Of a stretch of DNA of 64,000 nucleotides, positions 53,555-63,962 are shown in pieces (position 1 is the stretch's first letter; every line of letters begins with the position of its first letter). The translations under genes and the position numbers were made by a program. Origin of the DNA: Pseudoduganella rivuli. GTDB lineage: Bacteria; Pseudomonadota; Gammaproteobacteria; Burkholderiales; Burkholderiaceae_D. The notes below the pieces were generated by a model. It was given only the letters and a program-made list of their open reading frames with translations. It was not told the origin of the DNA and ran no database searches. The stretch lies in the NCBI RefSeq assembly GCF_009674485.1, contig NZ_WKJJ01000011.1, positions 186,001 through 250,000 of the forward strand. Direction: 5' to 3'.

Positions 53555-54808
53555 TTATGCCTGCCGTGCCGCCACCACGCGGCCGGTTGCCGCGGCAGCC
53601 GCGGTGGCCGCGGCAACGACGACCAGCCATCCCAGCGCCCCCATGGCCGCGCCCATCGTTCCCAATGCCTTGCCGCCCGCCAGCACGATCAGCGGGCAAA
53701 CGAACTGGCCGGAAAAGAAGCTCGCCATGAACATCCCGGTACCGCGCCCGCGCTCCTCGAATTGCAACTGGCGCATCAGCCAGGTCAGCATGGTGGGCAC
53801 CAGCAACCCCGAACCGTAGCCGTGCAACACCGCGCCCAGCAGCATGGCGTTGTAGCCGTCGGCACTGGCCGCCACCAGGAAACCCGCGCCCAGCGCGGCA
53901 AAGGCGATCGCCAGGCTGGCCGGCACGCCGCGCGCCGACAGGCGGCGGAACGATACCGCGCCCGCTACGTTGGCGACGCTGCCCAGCGCCGCCGCCATGC
54001 CGATGCTGGCCGGCGACACGATCCCGATGCCATTCATCAGGAAGCCCAGGTGCACCGGCAGCGTGTAAAACGCGATGGCGCCGCCAAACGTGATGGCGCA
54101 GATGCCGGCCACGGCCCTGGCCGGGAATGGCCGTCCGGCGCCGTCAGGATGGCCGGAACCGCCCTGCCCGTGCGCCGCGTCATCCGCTTGCGGCTCCCAC
54201 AGCATCAGCGCCATCACGGGCAGCAGCAACAGCCCGGCAAAATACAGCCAGAACGGCGCGCGCCATCCCATTTCGCCCAACGCGCCGCCGACGCCGAAGA
54301 ATAACGTGGCGGAAATCGACGCCCAGATGGTTTGCTGGGCCAGGTAGCGTTCCCGCAGCGCGCCGCTGAAATAATCGGCAATCAGCGACGTGCATACCGT
54401 CATGATGACGGCTTCCGCGATCCCCACGCCGACCCGGCTGGCGATCACCGCCGCCAGTGATTCCACATACAGCGGCGCCGTGCCGCAGGCCGAATACAGC
54501 ACCAGGCCCGCCAGCAGCAGGCGCTTGCGCCCCGTGCGGTCGACAATGGAACCGGCAAACGGGCTGGCCAGCCCGACCACCAGCGCGGGCACCGTCAGCG
54601 CCAGCGGCACCAGCACGTCGGCATGGGCCACGCCGGCAAACTGGCGCATGATTTGCGGCAGCACCGGCGCGATCAGCACGGCCGCCATGATGGGCAGGCA
54701 ACTGCCCAGCAGCAGCACCAGCGCGTGGCGGTAGGTGGCGGCCGATTTGGCCGGAGATGCGGTGGCTTCGCCAGCCACCTTGGCGTCAGATATCGTGCAA
54801 GGATTCAT
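53555..54808 (-). CDS. MFS transporter
   Basis: 417 residues with about 12 hydrophobic segments. The cytoplasmic loop 2-3 motif reads [16 protein letters not shown], the classic MFS motif A, and [18 protein letters not shown] fits TM4. Its ATG lies 23 bases inside the end of the chemoreceptor gene, so translation is coupled; it is the last gene of the right-hand catabolic operon. Probably imports the aromatic substrate or exports an intermediate; direction and ligand cannot be told. Confidence 0.88.
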   Translation of the reverse strand: MNPCTISDAKVAGEATASPAKSAATYRHALVLLLGSCLPIMAAVLIAPVLPQIMRQFAGVAHADVLVPLALTVPALVVGLASPFAGSIVDRTGRKRLLLAGLVLYSACGTAPLYVESLAAVIASRVGVGIAEAVIMTVCTSLIADYFSGALRERYLAQQTIWASISATLFFGVGGALGEMGWRAPFWLYFAGLLLLPVMALMLWEPQADDAAHGQGGSGHPDGAGRPFPARAVAGICAITFGGAIAFYTLPVHLGFLMNGIGIVSPASIGMAAALGSVANVAGAVSFRRLSARGVPASLAIAFAALGAGFLVAASADGYNAMLLGAVLHGYGSGLLVPTMLTWLMRQLQFEERGRGTGMFMASFFSGQFVCPLIVLAGGKALGTMGAAMGALGWLVVVAAATAAAAATGRVVAARQA

Positions 54809-56408
54809 GGGGTTTCCTCATCGTGATTGCCCGTTCCTGCGGGCCGGTCTTGAAAATGCGCACCGCGTACGCCAGCGATTCCGAATGCGCCTGCAATTGC
54901 GCGGACGATGCCGCAGCCTGTTCCACCAGCGCCGCGTTTTGCCGCGTCACGGTATCCATGTCCGACATGGCGCGGCTCACATGCGCGATGCCGCTGTTCT
55001 GTTCACGGCTGGCCGCGCCGATGTCGGCCATGATGCCGGCCACCCGCCCGACGCCGTCGACGATGGCTTGCATGGCGTCGCCCGCCTCGTCCGCCAGACG
55101 CGTGCCCAGCGCGACCGTGTCCACGGATTCGCTGATCAGTTCCTTGATTTCCCTGGCCGCGCCCGCGGAACGCTGTGCCAGCGCCCGTACTTCGGATGCC
55201 ACCACAGCAAACCCGCGCCCCTGCTCGCCGGCGCGGGCCGCCTCCACCGCCGCGTTCAGCGCCAGGATGTTGGTCTGGAACGCGATGCCGTCGATGACCG
55301 CGATGATGTCGGCGATTTTCGCCGCCGACGCGCTGATGTCGCCCATGGTGCCGACCACGCGCGACACCACTTCGCCGCCCTTGCCCGCCGCCTCCGCCGC
55401 TGCGCCGACCATGCCGTCGGCCAGCCCCGCATTGTCGGCATTGCGCTGCACGGTGGCCGTCAGCTGCGCCATCATCGAGGCGGTCCGCTGCAACGCGCCG
55501 GACTGCTCGTCGGTGCGGGTCGACAAATCCTGGTTGCCGGCAGCGATGGCGCCCGACGCTTCGGCAATCAGGTCGGTGCCCTGGCGCACATTCGTCACGA
55601 TCTGCGCCAGGTTGTCGCGCATGGATTTCATGGCCGCCAGCAGGCTGGCGTCGTCGCCGGGCAGGGTGCGCACATCCACCGTCAAATCGCCGGCCGCGAT
55701 GCCTTCGGCAATCGTCATCGCGTAATGCAGTTCGCCGCCCAGTTGCCTGAGCATGCTGCGCGACAGCACCAGCGACACCGCCAGTGCGGCCGCCACGGCG
55801 GCGGCGCCGATGGACAGCATCAGCACCCGGGCGTGTTCGAACGCCGCCTGCGCATCGGCCGTGGCCTGCGCGTTATCCGCCTCTTCCTGCGCGATCAGTT
55901 CGTCGAGCGCCTGCATCCATTGCGCCTGGACCGGCGCCAGTTCGTTTGACAGCACCGTTACCACCTGGTCGATCTGCATCGCCATCGCCAGCGCCGCCGC
56001 CCGCTCCATCACCGGCAAGGCGGCGGCGCTGTGGCGGTTGATCCGCGCCAGCAACGCGCGTTCGCGGTCCGTGACATTGTCCGCTTGCGCGAACAGCTCC
56101 GCCAGCCGGGCGCCCGCCTGCGCATACTTGCCGCGCTGCCGCCGGATGCGCTCCTGCTCCTTCTGCATGGCGGCGACGTCGTTGACCAGCGCCATGTCGC
56201 GCATCGCCACCATGCGTTCGTAGACCGTGTCGCGCATGGCGGCCGCCAGTTTCACCTTGACGTTGTTGCCGCCGGTGATACCGTCCATGCGCTGCTGGTT
56301 TTGCGCCATGCTGGCCAGGCCGACCACCGACAGCACCACCATCAGCAGCACCATCAGCGCAAAGCCCAGCCGCAGGCGCGTAGCGATTTTCATCCGTTCC
56401 AGTTTCAT
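54786..56408 (-). CDS. Methyl-accepting chemotaxis protein (4HB sensor)
   Basis: 540 residues from [16 protein letters not shown]; the ATG shares ATGA with the Rieske gene stop. TM1 ([19 protein letters not shown]), a four-helix-bundle periplasmic domain of about 150 residues, TM2 ([21 protein letters not shown]), HAMP, then the cytoplasmic signalling hairpin with the conserved tip [32 protein letters not shown]. It lacks a C-terminal CheR-tethering pentapeptide. Encoded within a degradation operon, it probably senses the operon's substrate or an intermediate and directs chemotaxis to it. Confidence 0.93.
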   Translation of the reverse strand: MKLERMKIATRLRLGFALMVLLMVVLSVVGLASMAQNQQRMDGITGGNNVKVKLAAAMRDTVYERMVAMRDMALVNDVAAMQKEQERIRRQRGKYAQAGARLAELFAQADNVTDRERALLARINRHSAAALPVMERAAALAMAMQIDQVVTVLSNELAPVQAQWMQALDELIAQEEADNAQATADAQAAFEHARVLMLSIGAAAVAAALAVSLVLSRSMLRQLGGELHYAMTIAEGIAAGDLTVDVRTLPGDDASLLAAMKSMRDNLAQIVTNVRQGTDLIAEASGAIAAGNQDLSTRTDEQSGALQRTASMMAQLTATVQRNADNAGLADGMVGAAAEAAGKGGEVVSRVVGTMGDISASAAKIADIIAVIDGIAFQTNILALNAAVEAARAGEQGRGFAVVASEVRALAQRSAGAAREIKELISESVDTVALGTRLADEAGDAMQAIVDGVGRVAGIMADIGAASREQNSGIAHVSRAMSDMDTVTRQNAALVEQAAASSAQLQAHSESLAYAVRIFKTGPQERAITMRKPHESLHDI

Positions 56409-56755
56409 ACGTCCCCCGTCACCCAGATCCCGCCACCGCCATCGATCGCCAGCGCCACCCTGGCCAGCGCCTGCCCGAGGCAGGGACCCAGCGTGCACGC
56501 GCCGCTGGCAATATCGAATTGCGCGCCGTGCGCGCTGCACACGATGCGGCTGCCGTCGCCGTTCAGGTAAGCATCCTTGCGCCACGCCATCGGCGCGCCC
56601 GCCACGTGCGGGCAGTCGTCGCGGTAGGCATGCAGCCGCATGCCCTGCCGCACCACGAATACCGTGTCCCGGCCGTCCCCGCGCGGGTCAAAGCCGCGCG
56701 CGCCGCCATCGGCGATATCGTGCAAGCGGCACAGGTACATTCCGGGCCCGGTCAT
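56405..56755 (-). CDS. Rieske [2Fe-2S] ferredoxin-like protein
   Basis: 116 residues, a stand-alone Rieske domain. Cluster ligands Cys48-x-His50 (DDCPHVAG) and Cys73-x-x-His76 (CSAHGAQF) are present. Such small proteins pass electrons to ring-hydroxylating oxygenases or help keep the iron of extradiol dioxygenases reduced; the gene lies 13 bases after the extradiol dioxygenase gene, favouring the latter. No oxygenase large subunit is in the window. Confidence 0.9.
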   Translation of the reverse strand: MTGPGMYLCRLHDIADGGARGFDPRGDGRDTVFVVRQGMRLHAYRDDCPHVAGAPMAWRKDAYLNGDGSRIVCSAHGAQFDIASGACTLGPCLGQALARVALAIDGGGGIWVTGDV

Positions 56756-56768
56756 GGCAATGGCGCCG

Positions 56769-57716
56769 TCAGTGCTTGCCGCCGGCCGGTGGCGGGCCGC
56801 CCGGCGCCCACTTTTCCCGGTGTTGCAACAGGAACACCTGGGATGCGTCCGCCCCCATCGGCACTTCGCGCGCGGTCCACCGGTCGTCGTGCAAGTCCAT
56901 GTCCGCGTCGTATTCCACGTGGCAGCCCAGCGGGCTGTTGAAATACCAGAACCAGTTGGAACCGAACTTGTGGCGGCCCGGTCCCCAGAACGACTGGTAA
57001 CCCTTTTCCACCATGCGGGTGCCGGCCTGCACCACCTCTGTCGGCCCTCCCATGTGGAAGGTGAAGTGCTCGCACCCCTTCATGAAGGGCGGGGTCTGGA
57101 TCATGAACAGCGTGTGGTGGTCCTGCGTGCCGGCCGGACGCAGGAAGGGACCGACGCCGGTGAAGCGGTCGGTACAAACAAAGCCCAGGCGTTCCACGTA
57201 AAACGCTTCAGCGCGGGCCGCGTCGGGTACGAAGAGCACCACGTGCGACAAGGTGCGCGGCTTGATGACGGCGTGTTCATCGACCGCGACCGCGTTAGCC
57301 GGCCGCTGCGGCGCCGCGCCGGGCGCGTTGACGGTTTCCGCCGGCAATTCCAGCTGGCGGCGCACGGTGACCTGGAAACCCAAGGTAAAGCCCATGTCGT
57401 CGACCGTTTCCAGCGAACCGTCCGGCAACGTAGTGACGGTGCGGTCCCGTCCCAGCTCGTCCGCAATGGCGTGTAAAGTGGCCTGGTCGGCCACACCGTA
57501 CACGGTCTTGCGCAGCATGCTGGCAGTGCCCAGCGCCGGCGGCAGTTGTGCATCGTCCTGCCGCGCCAGCACGATGGCGGTGCCGTCCAGCGCTTCGAAG
57601 CGGCCGCCGGCGGCCGTCACGCCATACGGTTCCAGGCCATAGTCGGTCAGGTATTGGGCGCAGGCCGCGACGTCGTCGACGCCAAAGACCAGCGTATCGG
57701 GTCCGATAATATTCAT
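56769..57716 (-). CDS. Extradiol ring-cleavage dioxygenase, VOC superfamily
   Basis: 315 residues in two VOC modules; the C-terminal module holds the iron site. Ligands by pattern: His in LSHVVLFVPD, His in CEHFTFHMGG and Glu in LGCHVEYDADMD, the 2-His-1-carboxylate facial triad of type I extradiol dioxygenases. It opens a catechol-type ring meta to the hydroxyls with O2. AAGGAGC precedes the ATG, 21 bases after the hydrolase gene that would take the cleavage product. The exact catechol is unknown. Confidence 0.88.
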   Translation of the reverse strand: MNIIGPDTLVFGVDDVAACAQYLTDYGLEPYGVTAAGGRFEALDGTAIVLARQDDAQLPPALGTASMLRKTVYGVADQATLHAIADELGRDRTVTTLPDGSLETVDDMGFTLGFQVTVRRQLELPAETVNAPGAAPQRPANAVAVDEHAVIKPRTLSHVVLFVPDAARAEAFYVERLGFVCTDRFTGVGPFLRPAGTQDHHTLFMIQTPPFMKGCEHFTFHMGGPTEVVQAGTRMVEKGYQSFWGPGRHKFGSNWFWYFNSPLGCHVEYDADMDLHDDRWTAREVPMGADASQVFLLQHREKWAPGGPPPAGGKH

Positions 57717-57737
57717 TGTAAGTTGCTCCTTGCAGGT

Positions 57738-58895
57738 TCAGGCGGTGCGTCCGCCCAGGGTTTCGGCCACCCAGTCAGCGATGTAGTGGCCGGCATTGAT
57801 GCTGTTGTCGAAACTGGCATGCTGCGCGCCGCCTTCGCGGTCGGTGAAGATCTTCAGTTCGCGTTTCGGGCTGTTGACCAGCTGGTCATAGGTGCGCTGC
57901 GCCCACTTGAGGGGGATTTGCGTATCCTTTTCGCCATGCGTGACGAGGAACGGCACCCTGATGCGCTCGACCACGCCGTCGAGGTGCACGTTTTCCGCGA
58001 TGCGCATGAATTCATTGACGTCCTGTGCGCCCCACACCCAGCACACGTGCGCCCAGTAGTGCGGCACGGGAAAATCGCCCTCTTTTTCCAGGCGGCGCTT
58101 TTGCACGTCGCGCCAGTCGTGGTTGGCGCCCCACGCCACGCCGCACGCAAAACGCGGTTCGAACGCCACCGCGCGCGGGCAGTAATAACCGCCCAGCGAC
58201 ACGCCTTCGCAGCCGATGCGTTTCGGGTCGACATCGGCGCGCGTTTCCAGCCAGTCCACCACGCGGCTGGCCCAGTGTTCACTGTCGTAGCGCGCCGTCA
58301 TGCCGTGCAGCCGCAGCGCTTCGCCGGTGCCGGGCTGGTCGACGATGAGCGACGACACGCCCCGTTTGGCCAGCCAGCCCGGCAGCCCGACCAGGTATTT
58401 CATTTCCTTGGTACTGTCCAGGCCATTGACCTGCACCAGCACGGGCGCCGGCCCCTGCACGCCTTCGGCGCGCACGAACAGGCCGGACAAATGGCCGCCT
58501 TCATACGGGATGTCCACCCGTTCGCAATGGTCGCCGCCCAGCGCGATGCCCCGGGCGAACAGGCCGAGAAAATCCTCGTACAACGCCAGCCGCCCCGGCG
58601 CGCCGTGCGCCTGCAGGCGCTCGCACGTCAGCAGGTAGCTGGCCGCGCGCTTGTATTTTTCACCGGCCGACAGGCGCCGGCCGGCCGCTTCATCCTCTTC
58701 GGCCAGCGTGCACAGCTTGCGCGCCATTTGCGCCCAGGTGGCGCGGAACGCCGCCGTGCCGGCGGCATCGGGCTGCCTGGCCGCTTCCTGCAACGGTGCG
58801 CACATTTCTTCGATCTCGCCGATGCGCGCGCCCATCTCGATGGCCAGGTCGACCGACAGGTTCCAGACGTAATTGGTGGGGAAATACTTGAACAT
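57738..58895 (-). CDS. Alpha/beta hydrolase of the 2,6-dihydroxypseudooxynicotine hydrolase type
   Basis: 385 residues with a helical N-terminal extension (about 130 residues) before the alpha/beta core (PVLVQVNGLDSTKEMKYLVG, LIVDQPGTGEALRLHG). Nucleophile Ser in CEGVSLGGYY, an acid in THGEKDTQIP and His in GAQHASFDN complete the triad. This family includes C-C bond hydrolases and FrsA-like enzymes; next to an extradiol dioxygenase it probably cleaves a ring-fission product or a side chain. The ribosome site GAGGAA lies in the last codons of the exporter gene, 4 bases upstream in the operon. Confidence 0.87.
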   Translation of the reverse strand: MFKYFPTNYVWNLSVDLAIEMGARIGEIEEMCAPLQEAARQPDAAGTAAFRATWAQMARKLCTLAEEDEAAGRRLSAGEKYKRAASYLLTCERLQAHGAPGRLALYEDFLGLFARGIALGGDHCERVDIPYEGGHLSGLFVRAEGVQGPAPVLVQVNGLDSTKEMKYLVGLPGWLAKRGVSSLIVDQPGTGEALRLHGMTARYDSEHWASRVVDWLETRADVDPKRIGCEGVSLGGYYCPRAVAFEPRFACGVAWGANHDWRDVQKRRLEKEGDFPVPHYWAHVCWVWGAQDVNEFMRIAENVHLDGVVERIRVPFLVTHGEKDTQIPLKWAQRTYDQLVNSPKRELKIFTDREGGAQHASFDNSINAGHYIADWVAETLGGRTA

Positions 58896-58899
58896 GGAA

Positions 58900-61368
58900 T
58901 CAATTCCTCATTGTCATTGGTTGGGAAGTTACGGGTGGCTGCGCGGTGGCTGACTGCTCGGTGGCTGACTGCGCGGCGGCGCCCTGCCGGCGCGGCAACA
59001 GGAAATAGGCCAGCGCCGGCAGCAAGACCAGCGCGCCCAGCATGTTCCACAAGAACATGAACGCCAGCAGCAGCCCCATGTCGGCCTGGAACTTGATGGG
59101 CGACAGCACCCACGTGGCGACACCGATGGCCAGCGTGACGCCGGTCAGCAGCACGACCTTGCCGGTGAATTGCAACGCCTGGTAATAGGCGTCGGACAGG
59201 CTGTCTCCCGCCCGCATGCGCGCCAGCATGATGCTCATCACGTATAGCGCGTAATCGATGCCGATACCCACGCCCAGCGCGATCACGGGCAACGTCGCCA
59301 CCTTGACGCCGATGCCCAGCGCCACCATCAGCGCTTCGCACAGGATGGACGTCAGCACCAGCGGCACCACCGCGCACACCACGGCGCGCCAGGAGCGGAA
59401 GGTCACCAGGCACAGCAGCACGACCGCCGCATAGACCCAGTACAGCATCTGGTGGCTGGCATCCTTGACCACGATATTGGTGGCCGCTTCGATGCCCGCG
59501 CTGCCGGCCGCCAGCTGGAATTGCACGTCTTGCGTATCGTTGTCGGCGGCAAAGCGCTCGACGGTGGCCACCAGACGGGACAAGGTGTCGGCCTTGTGGT
59601 CGCGCAGGTAGGCATACATGGTCAGCAGGTTGCACGGATCGTTGTACAGGCCGCGCGGCGCGCCCGCCGTGATCATGTTGGCCGAGCTCTGGTTCTGCAG
59701 CAGGTCATACCATTTCAGGCTGCCCTCGTTCATGCCGGTAATGACGCGGCGGTTCAGCAGCGCCAGCGAATTGGTCAGCTCGACGCCGGGCAGCTGCGCC
59801 AGTTCCCATTCCAGCGCATCGGCTTTCTGCAGGATGTCGAGGCGGGAACAGGCGCCGTCCGGGGTTTTCACCATCACGGCAAACACGTCGCTGCTGGCCG
59901 CGTAGTGGCGCACCACGAATGCGTTGTCACGGTTGTAGCGCGAATCGGCGCGCAATTCCGGTGCACCGGGGTCGAGGTCGCCGATCTTCAGTTGCAGGCT
60001 GGCCGCATAGCCGGCCGCTCCCAGCACGGCGGCCACCGCCAGCGCCAGCGCTGCCCAGCGCTTGTGCGTGAACAGGTCGAGGAAGCGCCACAGCGGGTGG
60101 CGCAAGCCGTCCACCGTGGCGTCCCGCAATTCGTCGCGCAGGCTGCGCTGGGCCGCCTGCGCGCTGACGCCGACGTAGGACAGCAGGATGGGCAGCAGGA
60201 TCAGGTTGGTGAAGATCAGCGCCGCGACGCCGATGCTGGCGACGATGGCCAGGTCCTGGATGGCCTTGATGTCGATGATCATCAGCACCGCGAAACCCAC
60301 GGCGTCGCACAGCAACGCGGTCAGGCCGGCCAGGAACAGGCGGCGGAACGTATAGCGCGCCGCGATCACCTTGTGCGCGCCGCGGCCGATGTCCTGCATG
60401 ATGCCATTCATCTTTTGCGCGCCATGGCTCATGCCGATGGCGAACACCAGGAACGGCACCAGCACGGAATACGGGTCGAGGCCATAGCCCAGCGCAGGCA
60501 GGATGCCGAGCTGCCACACCACCGCCACCACGGAACACGCCACCACCAGCAACGTGCTGCGGCTGCAGCGGGTATACCAGTACAGCGTGGCGGCGGCGAT
60601 CACGATCGCCGCGCCGAAAAACAGCAAGACTTGCTTCAGGCCGTCGATCAGGTCGCCGACCACCTTGGCGAATCCGGTGATGTACAGGTTCACGCCTTCG
60701 CCTTGATATTTGGCGCGCAACTGTTCCAGCCGGCCGGCAAACACCGTGTAATCGAGCGGCTGGCCCGTCTGCGGGTCGCGCGCCAGCAGCGGCACATAGA
60801 GGATGCTGGAACGGCCATCGAGCGACACCAGCTGGCCGATTTCACCGGAACGCTCGGTATTCATGCGCACCACGGCGACGCTGGCGGCGGAACCGTCGTA
60901 ATCGTTGGGGATCACGGGGCCGCCTTCCATGCCTTCCTCGGTCACGCCGACCCAGCGCGTGGACGGCGTCCACAGCGACTTCATGTAGGCGCGGTCGACG
61001 CCAGGCAGCAGGAACACGTCGTCGCTGATTTTTTGCAGCGTGGCCAGGTAAGCCGGGTCGTAAATGGTATTGCCCTTGGTTTCCACGGCGATGCGCACCG
61101 CGTTGCCCAAGCCGCTCAATTCACTGCGGTTTTTCAGGTAATGCGCGATGTACGGGTGGCTGGCCGGGATCATGTCCTCGAAGCTGGCGTTGAGCCGCAG
61201 CTTCGTGGCTTGCCAGCCCAGCAGCACGGTCAGCAGCGCGCACGCGATCACCACCACCAGGCGGTTGTTGAACAGCACGCGTTCGACCAGGCTGCCGGAC
61301 TGGCGGTCGAACGCCGCCAGGTCGTGCGGCGCCAGCTGGCCGTCCACGTTGGAGGTATCGATACTCAT
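58900..61368 (-). CDS. RND/MMPL-family transporter
   Basis: 822 residues, two halves each with one leading TM, a large periplasmic loop and five TMs (first half around LLFFGAAIVIAAATLYW, FLVFAIGMSHGAQKMNG; second half around LYWVYAAVVLLCLVTF, ALGVGIGIDYALYV). The paired GIGxDYxxY and FAIGMSHG segments place it with hopanoid/SMR-like and MMPL exporters rather than tripartite AcrB pumps. The C-terminus has an imperfect repeat (QSATEQSATAQ) from a 13-base direct repeat near 58944-58972. Its ATG overlaps the YCF48-like stop (ATGA). Likely moves a hydrophobic substrate across the envelope together with the DUF1302/DUF1329 proteins. Confidence 0.9.
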   Translation of the reverse strand: MSIDTSNVDGQLAPHDLAAFDRQSGSLVERVLFNNRLVVVIACALLTVLLGWQATKLRLNASFEDMIPASHPYIAHYLKNRSELSGLGNAVRIAVETKGNTIYDPAYLATLQKISDDVFLLPGVDRAYMKSLWTPSTRWVGVTEEGMEGGPVIPNDYDGSAASVAVVRMNTERSGEIGQLVSLDGRSSILYVPLLARDPQTGQPLDYTVFAGRLEQLRAKYQGEGVNLYITGFAKVVGDLIDGLKQVLLFFGAAIVIAAATLYWYTRCSRSTLLVVACSVVAVVWQLGILPALGYGLDPYSVLVPFLVFAIGMSHGAQKMNGIMQDIGRGAHKVIAARYTFRRLFLAGLTALLCDAVGFAVLMIIDIKAIQDLAIVASIGVAALIFTNLILLPILLSYVGVSAQAAQRSLRDELRDATVDGLRHPLWRFLDLFTHKRWAALALAVAAVLGAAGYAASLQLKIGDLDPGAPELRADSRYNRDNAFVVRHYAASSDVFAVMVKTPDGACSRLDILQKADALEWELAQLPGVELTNSLALLNRRVITGMNEGSLKWYDLLQNQSSANMITAGAPRGLYNDPCNLLTMYAYLRDHKADTLSRLVATVERFAADNDTQDVQFQLAAGSAGIEAATNIVVKDASHQMLYWVYAAVVLLCLVTFRSWRAVVCAVVPLVLTSILCEALMVALGIGVKVATLPVIALGVGIGIDYALYVMSIMLARMRAGDSLSDAYYQALQFTGKVVLLTGVTLAIGVATWVLSPIKFQADMGLLLAFMFLWNMLGALVLLPALAYFLLPRRQGAAAQSATEQSATAQPPVTSQPMTMRN

Positions 61369-62456
61369 GGCTTGGCTCCGGATACGGTATGGGACGACGG
61401 TGAAGGCGCGGCAGCAAGCGCGCCGGCCGGGATGGCGACGACACCGCGCACGCCGGCCACGATGAGGTCGCCGTTGGCGGCCTGCGCCAGCGCGGCCAGC
61501 GGCGCCGGATGGAGTTGCGGCACCATGCGCGCATCCTGTCCCTGCGGACCGGCGATGAACAGCTGGCCGGCCTGGTTGGCGAACGCAATGCGGCCGTCGG
61601 CCAGCACGGCCGACGCGCTCAGCGACAGGGGCGGATAGCCGTCCAGCCGTTCGAAGCCGCCGCTGTTACTGCGAAATGCATTGCCTTTCAGGCCGCCCAG
61701 CACGATGCCGCCGTCCGGCAAGCCGCCCAGGGTGAAATACGTGCCACGATACGGCGCCGCCACCTTGCCGAACGTCTTGCCGCCATCGGCCGAATGCGCC
61801 AGCAAGCCCTGCTCGCCGGCCAGCCAGATGCCGTCGCCACGGGCCCGGATCGCATAGATGTGCAAGCCCTTGGGATTGTCGACGCGGTCCATCAGCGGCG
61901 CCCAGGTCTTGCCGCCGTCGCCGGTGCGCAGGATCAGGCCATAGGCGCCCGCCACGATGCCGTTGCGCGGGTCCTGGAACACCACGTCGAGGAACGGCTT
62001 GTCCGGTCCGTCCGCGATGAACTGTTGCGCCAGCGCCGCCTGGCCCGGCGCGGCGGCCAGCAAACGGCCGACCGCATTGCCGTCCAGCTGGCGCACCCAG
62101 GTTTCACCACCGTCTTCGGTGTGCAGCACGGTGCCTGCATGGCCGGTCGCCCAGCCCGATTGCGGCGTGGGGAAGCTGGCCGCCGTCAAGGTCACGGCCA
62201 CCGGCACGCGCGCCTGGCGCCACGAGCGGCCATGGTCGTCCGACAGCAGCACGAGACCGCGTTCGCCCACCGCGACCAGCCGGTCGCCGGCGCGGGCCAG
62301 GCCGAGCAGCACGCGGCCCTGGGCCTGGACGGCTGGCGGCGCGGCGCGCTGCAGCGGGTTGGCGACCGGCGCGGCGCAGCCGGAAGAAGGCAATAGGATT
62401 GCCAGCGGGATGGCGGCGGCCACCGCGCCCGCAAGGCGTAGCAACTTGGAACACAT
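61365..62456 (-). CDS. YCF48/BNR-repeat exported protein
   Basis: 363 residues. The signal region ends LLPSSGCAAP, which could be a lipobox (cleavage before Cys) or a Sec site. The body is a beta-propeller with Asp-box repeats (SDDHGRSW, TEDGGETW, TGDGGKTW, SADGGKTF) as in YCF48/HCF136-like proteins. These occur constantly beside RND/MMPL transporter and DUF1329/DUF1302 genes in hydrophobic-compound degraders and probably act as an envelope assembly or substrate-handover factor. The transporter gene overlaps its stop by 4 bases. Confidence 0.88.
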   Translation of the reverse strand: MCSKLLRLAGAVAAAIPLAILLPSSGCAAPVANPLQRAAPPAVQAQGRVLLGLARAGDRLVAVGERGLVLLSDDHGRSWRQARVPVAVTLTAASFPTPQSGWATGHAGTVLHTEDGGETWVRQLDGNAVGRLLAAAPGQAALAQQFIADGPDKPFLDVVFQDPRNGIVAGAYGLILRTGDGGKTWAPLMDRVDNPKGLHIYAIRARGDGIWLAGEQGLLAHSADGGKTFGKVAAPYRGTYFTLGGLPDGGIVLGGLKGNAFRSNSGGFERLDGYPPLSLSASAVLADGRIAFANQAGQLFIAGPQGQDARMVPQLHPAPLAALAQAANGDLIVAGVRGVVAIPAGALAAAPSPSSHTVSGAKP

Positions 62457-62484
62457 GTTATTTCCTGCTCAGAGATTCAGTGAG

Positions 62485-62517
62485 GGGCGGCCCCGCCGTA
62501 TAACCGGGGAGCCGCCC
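62485..62517. terminator. Large GC hairpin between DUF1329 and YCF48-like genes
   Basis: GGGCGGC/GCCGCCC with an inner CCCG/CGGG extension around a nine-base loop, an imperfect stem of 11 pairs in the 111-base gap. No T-run, so more likely an mRNA-processing or partial-termination element that sets the ratio of the abundant DUF1329 product to downstream proteins. Confidence 0.45.
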
Positions 62518-62567
62518 ATGCCCCATGCCCGTAAAGCGCGGGCGGAGTCCGGGCGGATGGCCGGCGG

Positions 62568-63938
62568 TCAGCGCAAACCGCCGCCGGACAGCGATTCCGG
62601 CGTGAAGGTGGCGTCGGAATAGCGCGGCATGATCTTGTATTGCGACGCTTTTTCATTCATCACGTTTTGCGTGTACCACGCGCCGGACACCAGGTCGTAG
62701 AAGCCGAAGGTGGGGGCCACCACGCCAGGCAGGTCGGGCATGACGACGGGCAGCGACCACATGGTCTTCCACAGCTGCCCCTTGGCATCCCAGCGGTCGC
62801 CCAGCACCGCCTTCCAGCTATCCTCGTCGACGTAATACAGGCTCTTGGCCGCGAGGTGGCGCTGGCCGGCCTTGAGGTCGGCCTGCACCACCCACACGCG
62901 GTGCAATTCCCAGCGCACGTGGTCCGGATTGAGATGGTTGGCGCCGATCAGGTCGGTATCCTTGGCCGGCTTGAACGACTTGTTGGTGTTATACGGCACC
63001 AGCATTTCCTTCTTGCCCACCAGCTTCCAGTCGAAGCGGTCCAGGCGGCCGGAAAACACGTCCAGCTCATCGAAACTCATGACACCGGCGGTGGCCGGCG
63101 TCGGCGTGTCGCAGCAGGCGTTGGGCAGCTTGCGCGTGCGGCGCTGGCCGGCCAGGTACACGTAGGTCTGGTCCTTGTCGCCGTCGAGATTCAAACGCCC
63201 CAGGATGGCTTCGCCGGCACGGATCGGCGGCCCGGCGTTGACCAGGCGGATTTGCCAGTATTCGCCGTCGAACTTGTCGGCGCCATCCTTGTGGTAGTAC
63301 GGCATGGCCTGGTCGGCCAGGCCGTCGACCGTCATCACGGCCTTGCCGTCCGCCGTCACCAGCACACCGTGCGCGTCGAACTGCCAGCTGTCGCCGCGCC
63401 AGTGCAGCAAGTGGTTCCACATGACTTCCGCGCCGGATTTCGGCACGGGGAACGGGATGCCGCCATACGCGTCGGCCGGGATCATCTTCGCGTTGAGCTT
63501 GGCGCGGGTGGCGTTTTTTGCCGTGTTGTCATAGACCCACTGCGGCGCGGCGGCCGTGCGGTGGGTGGGATAGACGTCGAGCCGGTAGCCGGGGTATTTC
63601 TTCAGCATGGCCTTGGTGCCATCGGTCAGCTTGTCGGCATACTGGTCCAGGTTTTTCGCCGTCACCGTGTACAGCGGCTTTTCGCCGGCGAAGGGATCGC
63701 CATCGCGCCGGCCGCCGTTTTTAAAACCCGCCACCGGCGTGGTCTGGCCGCCGCTCCAGGCCGGAATGCTGCCATCCTTGTTGGCGGCCTTTTCCGCGCC
63801 CAGCGGCGTCAGCGTGGTTTTCAGTTGCGCCGCCTCGTCGGCGGAAACCGCCGCCGCCGCGATCGATGGACAAACCAGGGTGCCGGCCGCCGCGGCCAGC
63901 GTCGTCATGGTTGCCAGGTTGGCGAATGTGAATTTCAT
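62568..63938 (-). CDS. DUF1329-family exported protein
   Basis: 456 residues with a Sec signal (ATMTTLAAAAGTLVCPSIAAAA). DUF1329 is a LolA/LolB-like beta fold, seen here as GGIPFPVPKSGAEVMWNHLL, YVYLAGQRRTRKLPN and RWELHRVWVVQADLKAGQRH. It works with a DUF1302 outer-membrane partner, whose gene ends 25 bases upstream; both are thought to take part in uptake of hydrophobic compounds. GGAG precedes the ATG. Length is normal for the family. Confidence 0.92.
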   Translation of the reverse strand: MKFTFANLATMTTLAAAAGTLVCPSIAAAAVSADEAAQLKTTLTPLGAEKAANKDGSIPAWSGGQTTPVAGFKNGGRRDGDPFAGEKPLYTVTAKNLDQYADKLTDGTKAMLKKYPGYRLDVYPTHRTAAAPQWVYDNTAKNATRAKLNAKMIPADAYGGIPFPVPKSGAEVMWNHLLHWRGDSWQFDAHGVLVTADGKAVMTVDGLADQAMPYYHKDGADKFDGEYWQIRLVNAGPPIRAGEAILGRLNLDGDKDQTYVYLAGQRRTRKLPNACCDTPTPATAGVMSFDELDVFSGRLDRFDWKLVGKKEMLVPYNTNKSFKPAKDTDLIGANHLNPDHVRWELHRVWVVQADLKAGQRHLAAKSLYYVDEDSWKAVLGDRWDAKGQLWKTMWSLPVVMPDLPGVVAPTFGFYDLVSGAWYTQNVMNEKASQYKIMPRYSDATFTPESLSGGGLR

Positions 63939-63962
63939 GATGTCTCCGTCTTGGTATTTTGA

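Noticed and set aside
58944-58972. Direct repeat of about 13 bases at the end of the RND transporter gene as a CRISPR or mobile-element trace
   Set aside because: Only two copies, in frame, encoding a repeated QSAT-type tail; best explained by slippage in a disordered C-terminus.
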